Of a stretch of DNA of 64,000 bases, positions 57,902-64,000 are shown piece by piece (the first letter of the stretch is position 1; each line of letters starts with the position of its first letter). A program made the position numbers and the translations under genes. This stretch comes from Termitomyces sp. T153. Its lineage: Eukaryota; Basidiomycota; Agaricomycetes; Agaricales; Lyophyllaceae. The notes beneath the pieces are model-generated. The model was not told where the DNA came from. It did not search any database and was given only the letters and a program-made list of their open reading frames with translations. The DNA lies in assembly GCA_018296165.2 (NCBI GenBank), contig JACKQL020000158.1, positions 19,676 through 83,675 on the forward strand, read 5' to 3'.

Positions 57902-59065
57902 TGTCAGGGTCCGCTGACCTCGGGGGCGCAGCTGCACTGGGCGAGTCCTTACTAGGCGGGCGTGATTCCCCTGCATTGGTGACCGGACACTCAAAGACAT
58001 TCTGGGTCCTGGTGGTTTGCACGGGTAATTGGGGAGATGTGATCCAGACAGGTACGGGAAGGTCCGGAGAAGTCGGATTGTGGGGAAATGAGACGGTCTT
58101 GGCGGGGTTCAGGCAGAAGGCCGTACGGGAGATTTGCGGAAGCAAGGGAGTAGGTGGCTGTGTGATCAATGGGGGCGGAGCCGGGGTTTGATGGGAGATC
58201 ATTTGGAGTTGATGGAGTCCGGGACCGAGCGAAGAGTGAGGTCCGGACCTGGTAAGGAGTGTCGGGGTTCGTAATTATAATCGCGGAGTTCGTGAGGTCG
58301 TTAGGGTTGATGAAGAATTGGGCACAAGGGTCAGACGACGTCACCGAGACGGCGTTGGACGAGACATTATGGAACAAGAGTAGATTCGAGTGGAGTTACG
58401 AAACGATAACGAGAACGATAACGAAAAGGGGACGAGACAAGACCGGGAGACTGAGATAAGACCGGGAGACTGAGATAAGATCGGGAGACTGAGATAAGAC
58501 CGGGAAACTGAGAGTAAGGAGAAAAAGACACGAAAACGAACACGAAACACAAAAGGAAACAATCAGACCATAGGTAACGTTAAGCAATATCAAGACTGGA
58601 GTACGAAGAGCTACTCGATGACTTATATACTGACTACCGGAGGACTTCGGGGTACATCGGCTGTGGCGGCGGGGCTTGGCGGGGCTTGACGGAGTGGGCG
58701 GGTGTCGGTTGTGATCGAAGATCGTGCCGCGCTGATACGTTGATGGGATCGCGGGTTGTTCCGAGGTTGTCGTGATATTCCGGAATAGGTCGGAGGAAGC
58801 AGGGTGTTGAGTTAATGATGGGTGGGCGAAGATCAGGAATAGCGGGGGTGGTTCTCGGGGTTTGGGAAGCCCAGGGTAAGTGTCAGTGGCTGCGGGGCAG
58901 GCACCGAAGTTGGCCAGGGGGCCGTCGGAGTTAGCTGGGGAGGTGTCGGAGTTAGCCGAAGTAGGCGTGGGCATGGGCGGAAGTTCGGCGGAGCGTTGGG
59001 GGTCCTTTTGGGGGTTCGGGGGTTTGATGGACGATGTGCGGGGTTTTGGGGAACGGGTCGTGACA
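57902..59065 (-). repeat. 3' LTR of Gypsy A
   Basis: 1164 bp, TGTCAGGGTCC...TCGTGACA. About 15 differences from the right LTR by eye, mostly transitions. It contains four GACTGAGATAAGA(C/T)CGGGA-type repeats (58440-58505) and the TATA box on minus near 58630. Confidence 0.92.
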
Positions 59066-59080
59066 TCACCCCCCTTTCAG
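59066..59080 (-). promoter_or_regulatory. Polypurine tract of Gypsy A
   Basis: On minus CTGAAAGGGGGGTGA next to TGTCACGACC. It shows that the left LTR is the 3' LTR. Confidence 0.8.
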
Positions 59081-59227
59081 CGTCGAGACCCTTCGAGACG
59101 CGGGGCAGGATGGGGATCGGCGGGGCGTGGGAGTCGAAGCCGAGCAATATTGATCAATCCGCAGCGAGTGATAGCGGCGTGGGAGGCGAAGTCGAAGCGC
59201 GGCCGCCGTTTCGTCAGGGTCCTCCTC

Positions 59228-59275
59228 ACTCAATTTAAAGCTTTGGGCGTGCCCCGGGGTTTCCCAAATTTCGTC
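59228..59275 (+). promoter_or_regulatory. Conserved leader and TATA-like box of the antisense gene
   Basis: CTCAATTTAAAGC about 40 bp before the start ATG, then GCCCCGGGGTTTCCC. The same blocks stand before the starts at 42411 (CCATTAAAAGG, ACCCTGGAGTTTCC) and 11627 (CAATTAAAAG, ACCCTAGAGTTCCC). This suggests a promoter of its own. Confidence 0.55.
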
Positions 59276-60406
59276 ATGTCTTCCCCCAGCGTTCCAGTGG
59301 TTTCTCCCGCCGATTTAGACGAGGTGGTGGTGTATGACAGTGGGGGTGAGGAGTTCGAGCGTCGGCGCCGGGGTAGCGTTAGGGACCGGAGTCGTAAGTG
59401 TTGTCGAATTTTCCTTTCGGGATGGTTGACGGGGTTCCGGTAGAGTCGTCCGTAGTAGTAGTGGTGGACTTTCCGGGGGTTCCGAAGCGGACCAAGTTTC
59501 GTCCCGCGGTGCCAAAGGGGAAGGGGGCGTCTTCGGTGGTGGTTCGGGGAAAGCGTCGAGCTTCCCCACCCTCGGGGGCGGGACCCAGCAAGAGGCCGCG
59601 TGGGCGCGAGTTGTCGGCGGGGCCTCCCGAGTCTTCCCTCTTTTCCCCTGTCCCTGGCGTTCCCTCGGAGCGGTCGTCGAGTCCCTCCGCGCCGATTCCT
59701 TCAATCACGGAGGTCTTCCTTCGCAAGCAGGTGGAGGCCTTGACGACGTCGTTGGCAGTACGGGAGGGGGAGCTCCGCCGGGCGAGGGAGGATCGTGACG
59801 CGGCGCGGACGGAGAAGGAAGCGATGGAGCGGGAGAGGAATACTTCGGTGCGCGTGGCGACGGAGCGGGCGCTAGAGGTGCGGGGTCTGCGGGAGCGTCT
59901 GGCGCAGGTGGAGGGGCAACCCGCGGGGGAAGCGGAGGGGCGGGGACGAGTTCCGGAGGGGGATGCGTTGTGGGCGGAGCTGGAGGCGGCGAGGCGGAGG
60001 GAGGATTGGTTGGCCAACGAGGCCGCCTCGGGTCGCGCGGGGATTCTTCGTGAGTTGTCTCCCGTTCCTCCGTTCGTTATTGACGGTTCATTTTCGGAGT
60101 TTAGGCTGGGTGCGGGAGCATCGGGTCCTCTTGGACGGTGCCTCCGCGGCGTTCGCGTCGATTCAGGACGGGTTGACGCAGGGGTCCGCGGTCCAGCCTC
60201 CGGAGTTGCAGCAGGGAATGGCGCGGTTGGAGAGGTTGCTGGCGGGGCATCGGCGACGCAATGCGGTGGCCCCGGGGTCGTGGTGGGAGGTGGCGGCCGA
60301 TGCGGGGGAGGCATTGCCGGGGTTGGCGGAGATCCTAGCGGTGGTGCGGGCCCAGATGGAGGTCGACCTGGGGGTTGGGCTTCCGGGAGGTCCGGGGAGG
60401 GAGTGA
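59276..60406 (+). CDS. Intact antisense coiled-coil gene in Gypsy A
   Basis: Exons 59276-59393, 59444-60049 and 60105-60406, introns of 50 bp (GTAAGT..GGTAG) and 55 bp (GTGAGT..TTTAG), all in phase, giving 341 residues. The N-terminus is acidic (DLDEVVVYDSGGEEFERRRR). A basic, Pro/Ser-rich part follows (KRRASPPSGAGPSKRPRGRE), then a coiled coil from about residue 140 to 215 (FLRKQVEALTTSLAVREGE, REDRDAARTEKEAMERER). The conserved C-terminal block has WLANEAASG, WVREHRVLLDGASAAFASI and LERLLAGHRRRNAVAPGS. It is read opposite to the retrotransposon. I know of similar hypothetical proteins in agaricomycetes but no function. It is the only undamaged gene of this element. The Cys cluster of the Gypsy B and C copies is missing. 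Confidence 0.8.
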
Positions 60407-62704
60407 GATGGGCGTGGGCCTCGTTTCTTGTCGCTCTCAGACTTGCTGCCTTCCCCGCCTAATGTATATATGATCTTTTGTACGCGAACATGTCATTTTT
60501 TGGTCCCTGGGCGTGTGAAGTGAGATTTTTAGTTTTGTCGGAGGGCAAAGTAAGCGAAACACGCAGGGGTGTGAGAGGGAGTTGAATCCCTAGTGAGTCC
60601 AGAGGCGGGGGTTACGCCCGCTAGTGCCGTCTGCGCTGGCTAGTCCCGGGGTTGGTCGGGACGGGGCGGGGCATCGCAGGAGGGCTCCCGGGGTCTGTCG
60701 GGGTTGGTGGGAGTTCTCCGGTGGGGTCCCCGGCATTTCGGGCGGTGTCGTTGAATTCGTTTCTCGGAAATTTTCGACTGGGGGTGTAGGGGACGTGCGC
60801 CGTTTTGGTAGTAGAGGGTGGCCTTTGAATTTTGTACGGCGCCCAACGGGTTCGGGGCTTTGGTTGTCTTGGCGGTGCGGTGGGCGGGGGGTAATGGGGG
60901 TCTTCCCATGGTCTAGCCCTTACGTCGGTATTGGTGGTGAAGGCGGGCGGGCCCTTTTTTATTGGCGGGGTTGGGTGAGGCGGGGTTCGTCTTCGCAGTA
61001 TAGTTGGTCCGGGTCGGGGTTGTGTTCTGGAGTGCTGCGTCTGTGGGCGGGCCTGCTTCGGGTGGCGCTTTGGTGTGCTCCGGAGTGTCGATGACCGAGG
61101 GGGTAGGATGCGGGGTGATCAGTCCCAACCAGTTCCTTCGGGTCCGGGGCCCAATTTGGGGTTCCGGGTCATCTACGTGATATTGCTCTCCTGACCAAAG
61201 GTAAGCCCGCGGCGGACAAAGGGGGTCTTACGTATTTCTGATACTTCCTCGAGTTCGGAGGTTCGGGGGTCGGTGGTTCCTTCATCGGGAAGAAGTGGGT
61301 GGTCCCGGGGTCGACTCAAGGGTCACTTGGTGGGGGTTTGTTGGTTGTTCCTGGTTGTTGGGGCGGCGGGAAGGTCGGCCGCGGGGGGCACTGGAGTGGG
61401 GCTCCCCGGGAGATGCGGCAGGGTCGGATTTACTCTTCGTTCGTGTTCCGGAGCGGTCCGGAGATTGTGCAAGTGCAGGGGTGATAGTGGGGGGAGGCAC
61501 TGCCAGCTTGTCTGGAGGCCCCGGTGATGTGGCCCCTGTTCGGGCGGACATATTCCGGTGTAGGGGCGGGGTTCGGAGTGGGTGGTGATTTCTGTTGCGG
61601 AGTTGGGGCTACCAGGGCATCGTTGTCGAGCCGGCGCTGTGAGTTTTCTTGGTCAGATGTCGGGGTCGGAGCGGAGGCCCTGGAGTCGTGTCGCCAGGGT
61701 CCGGAGCCGGGTTGATGGGTTCGGAGGGGTCTGGGTGGGACTGTTTTGGGCTGGCGCGGGGTCGTTTTGGGTCGTCGAGCCATATGGGGGAGGTCTTTTG
61801 AGGATATGGGAGCGCGTGCCCCTGGGGGTTGTCGGGTCGCTTAAATGGCCGATCGTTGTTTTCTGGATGATGGTGGGGCTTCTCCCTCCCTTATATGAAC
61901 ATGTCAGCGAATTTAGAGTACTTGGGGAATTACTTCGTATAGGGTCCTTTTTCCTATAGTTGGTTCGGGGTGGCCCCTATGCTGGGGATTCCTTCGTGGG
62001 AGGTGGCGTAGTCTGGTGGCGGAGTGTAAGCTCGGGGATGTTTTGGTCCTGTTCCGGGGTTGTCAGGGTCGGGTCGGGGGAGTCGGGGCCCCTTCATTTG
62101 TTGGGCGGAGGTGACGGCCGATCGATCGAGGTCCGGAAGCAGGTCACGGGGTTGGAGCATAGCCTAGGTCTGAGGTTCTTGTCCTGTGGTGGATTCGAGC
62201 TTGATTTCGATGGTTTCGGGGTTAGTTGTCGGAGGGTTTAGTTCCTTGGAGGGGGTCGATAATAGGGTTTGGTGATGTTGTTGGTGATTAGTCGCGTTCG
62301 TCGGTCTGCGGGGTTGCTGGGGGGCCGGTGAATCCACAGGCGGGCTTCGGGGAAGCGCGTTCTCAGTGGTTTCTTTGTAGCTGGCGATCCTCGCGCTGTG
62401 GGTGACTGTTCCATGGCAGGTTGGCATTATTGTGGGTCGGAGGGCTGGCGCGGTGCCGGAGACCTTGTTACTCATTCGATCGGATGGTCGCCAGGCCTTA
62501 GGATGTTATTCTTTGGGTGATGTCGGGGTCGACTTTGTGCGAGAGAGCGGAGTTGGCGGGGAGTGTAGGGGTGGGGTGGAAGATGAGTTGACGGTTTGCG
62601 TGAGGGGTTGGGAGTTGGGTGTGAGCTGGGGAAGGTGTCCGTGGGGGGAGCCGTTGTATGAAAGTAACTGGAGCAGAGGGGACGTTTGGTGTCGGATCCA
62701 CGAC
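60407..62704 (-). pseudogene. Gypsy A internal region with pol scraps
   Basis: 60540-60640 matches the pol 3' flank of Gypsy B (CAGAGGCGGGGGTTA.GCCC). 61890-61950 matches 47290-47345, the segment before RT (TGACATGTTC side of LSEVVP..DMFSEG). RT, RNase H and integrase are not recognisable. Many frames of 60-150 codons on both strands reflect high GC, not genes. Confidence 0.5.
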
Positions 62705-62818
62705 TCAATGTGCCTCGGCAAATTGGGCAGGGCCGTATGAATCATAAGGGTTCCCCGGCACGGGTAGACCATAGACATCGGAGTTATTTGATTGTGTGTG
62801 CGGAGATAATGCGGGCAT
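62705..62818 (-). pseudogene. Gypsy A gag start, truncated
   Basis: Start ATG at 62818. It reads MPALSPHTQSNNSDVYGLPV and stops 37 codons in, the same position and style as MSAYNPAYNPAGYLTNIYGQP of Gypsy B gag. Confidence 0.6.
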
Positions 62819-62832
62819 CACGGACGGGGTAA

Positions 62833-62850
62833 GGTCGAGTCTTGATATTA
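62833..62850 (-). promoter_or_regulatory. Self-priming primer-binding site of Gypsy A
   Basis: On minus TAATATCAAGACTCGACC right after the 5' LTR. AATATCAAGAC (11 nt) pairs with the predicted transcript start in the same LTR (63536-63546), and 12 nt pair with the one in the left LTR. Confidence 0.7.
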
Positions 62851-64000
62851 TGTCAGGGTCCGCTGACCTCGGGGGCGCAGCTGCACTGGGCGAGTCCTTA
62901 CTAGGCGGGCGTGATTCCCCTGCATTGGTGACCGGACACTCAAAGACATTCTGGGTCCTGGGGGTTTGCACGGGTAATTGGGGAGATGTGATCCAGACAG
63001 GTCCGGGAAGGTCCGGAGAAGTCGGATTGTGGGGAAATGAGACGGTCTTGGCGGGGTTCAGGCAGAAGGCCGTACGGGAGATTTGCGGAAGCAAGGGAGT
63101 AGGTGGCTGTGTGATCAATGGGGGCGGAGCCGGGGTTTGATGGGAGATCATTTGGAGTTGATGGAGTCCGGGACCGAGCGAAGAGTGAGGTTCGGACCTG
63201 GTAAGGGGTGTCGGGGTTTGTAATTATAATCGCGGAGTTCGTGAGGTCGTTAGGGTTGATGAAGAATTGGGCACAAGGGTCAGACGACGTCACCGAGACG
63301 GCGTTGGACGAGACATTATGGAACAAGAGTAGATTCGAGTGGAGGTACGAAACGATAACGAGAACGATAACGAAAAGGGGACGAGACAAGACCGGGAGAC
63401 TGAGATAAGACCGGGAGACTGAGATAAGACCGGGAGACTGAGATAAGACCGGGAAACTGAGAGTAAAGAGAAAGAGATACGAAAACGAACACGAAACACA
63501 AAGAGGAAACAATCAGACCATAGGTAACGTTAAGCAATATCAAGACCGGAGTACGAAGAGCTACTCGATGACTTATATACTGACTACCGGAGGACTTCGG
63601 GGTACATCGGCTGTGGCGGCGGGGCTTGGCGGGGCTTGACGGAGTGGGCGGGTGTCGGTTGTGATCGAAGATCGTGCCGCGCTGATACGTTGATGGGATC
63701 GCGGGTTGTTCCGAGGTTGTCGTGATATTCCGGAATAGGTCGGAGGAAGCAGGGTGTTGAGTTAATGATGGGTGGGCGAAGATCAGGAATAGCGGGGGTG
63801 GTTCTCAGGGTTTGGGAAGCCCAGGGTAAGTGTCAGTGGCTGCGGGGCAGGCACCGAAGTTGGCCAGGGGGCCGTCGGAGTTAGCCGGGGAGGTGTCGGA
63901 GTTAGCCGAAGTAGGCGTGGGCATGGGCGGAAGTTCGGCGGAGCGTTGGGGGTCCTTTTGGGGGTTCGGGGGTTTGATGGACGATGTGCGGGGCTTTGGG
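62851..64000 (-). repeat. 5' LTR of Gypsy A, cut by the window end
   Basis: Matches 57902-59050 at an offset of 4949. On minus TATATAAG (from 63579) is 32 bp before GTCTTGATATTGC (63547). It should end about 14 bp beyond the window. Confidence 0.92.

Larger units (their letters stand above)
57902..64000 (-). mobile_element. Gypsy A, short CpG-rich element
   Basis: LTRs 57902-59065 and 62851 to beyond the window end. The 3.8-kb interior is much shorter than that of Gypsy B (9.1 kb). On minus it keeps the primer site, a gag start that stops after 37 codons, scraps of pol, the full antisense gene on plus, and the polypurine tract. It is probably a non-autonomous derivative. The left target-site bases are GAATG (57897-57901). 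The right side is outside the window. Confidence 0.88.

Noticed and set aside
60624..62740. Several 60-150-codon frames on both strands of Gypsy A
   Set aside because: High GC makes stops rare. They overlap each other on both strands and have no similarity to known domains.

Overview
The window looks like a transposon-rich, rearranged region from an agaricomycete (mushroom-type basidiomycete) genome. The evidence is short GT..AG introns of about 50-60 bp in every recognisable host gene, a NACHT-WD40 (NLR-like) gene, an alpha-kinase-like fragment, a basidiomycete-type tyrosine recombinase, and nested Copia and chromodomain-Gypsy elements. The species cannot be fixed from sequence alone.

Layout. 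1-2025 is the broken 5' half of a NACHT gene (minus strand), a paralogue of the gene at 24231-29713. 2026-9519 is a complete Copia element with 332-bp LTRs and a 5-bp target duplication, itself hit by two insertions of about 1 kb. 9525-9728 resumes the duplicated host DNA. 9729-11150 is a 5'-truncated Copia. 11160-14538 holds the 3' end of a Gypsy and a second Gypsy LTR around a scrap of host gene. 14539-15180 is another host scrap. 15480-16300 is a tyrosine recombinase remnant fused to the 3' end of a Ser/Thr-rich single-pass membrane protein gene (16310-17679). 18430-21950 is bounded by inverted repeats of about 98 bp and carries an alpha-kinase-like fragment and a multi-exon DDE integrase-like gene. 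22330-23150 has more scraps of the membrane protein gene. 24231-29713 is the NACHT-WD40 gene, with about 16 nearly identical WD repeats and a frameshifted tail. 31300-34442 holds two decayed copies and one better-preserved copy of the membrane protein gene. 35026 to about 53590 is a third Copia (minus), split by two solo Gypsy LTRs (37172-38314, 39116-40170) and a complete 11.1-kb chromodomain Gypsy (41172-52313). 53612-56240 is a Gypsy 5' end (LTR, primer site, gag). 56252-57901 is gag of another family, interrupted by a solo LTR with a minisatellite. 57902-64000 is a CpG-rich, short, apparently non-autonomous Gypsy whose second LTR runs off the window.

Three points stand out. (1) The Gypsy elements carry, between pol and the 3' LTR, an antisense, intron-containing gene for a coiled-coil protein. 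In the 57.9-kb element its three exons are fully open (341 aa) although gag and pol are destroyed, and the second intron lies at the same place and phase in the 41-kb element. (2) The same elements have a primer-binding site complementary to the predicted 5' end of their own transcript, the signature of Tf1-type self-priming. (3) The two NACHT copies differ mainly by CpG to TpG/CpA changes, and CpG-poor and CpG-rich blocks alternate with sharp borders, suggesting methylation-driven decay.

Host genes here number only a few: the NACHT-WD40 gene, the membrane protein family, and the genes in the inverted-repeat unit. Most are damaged.
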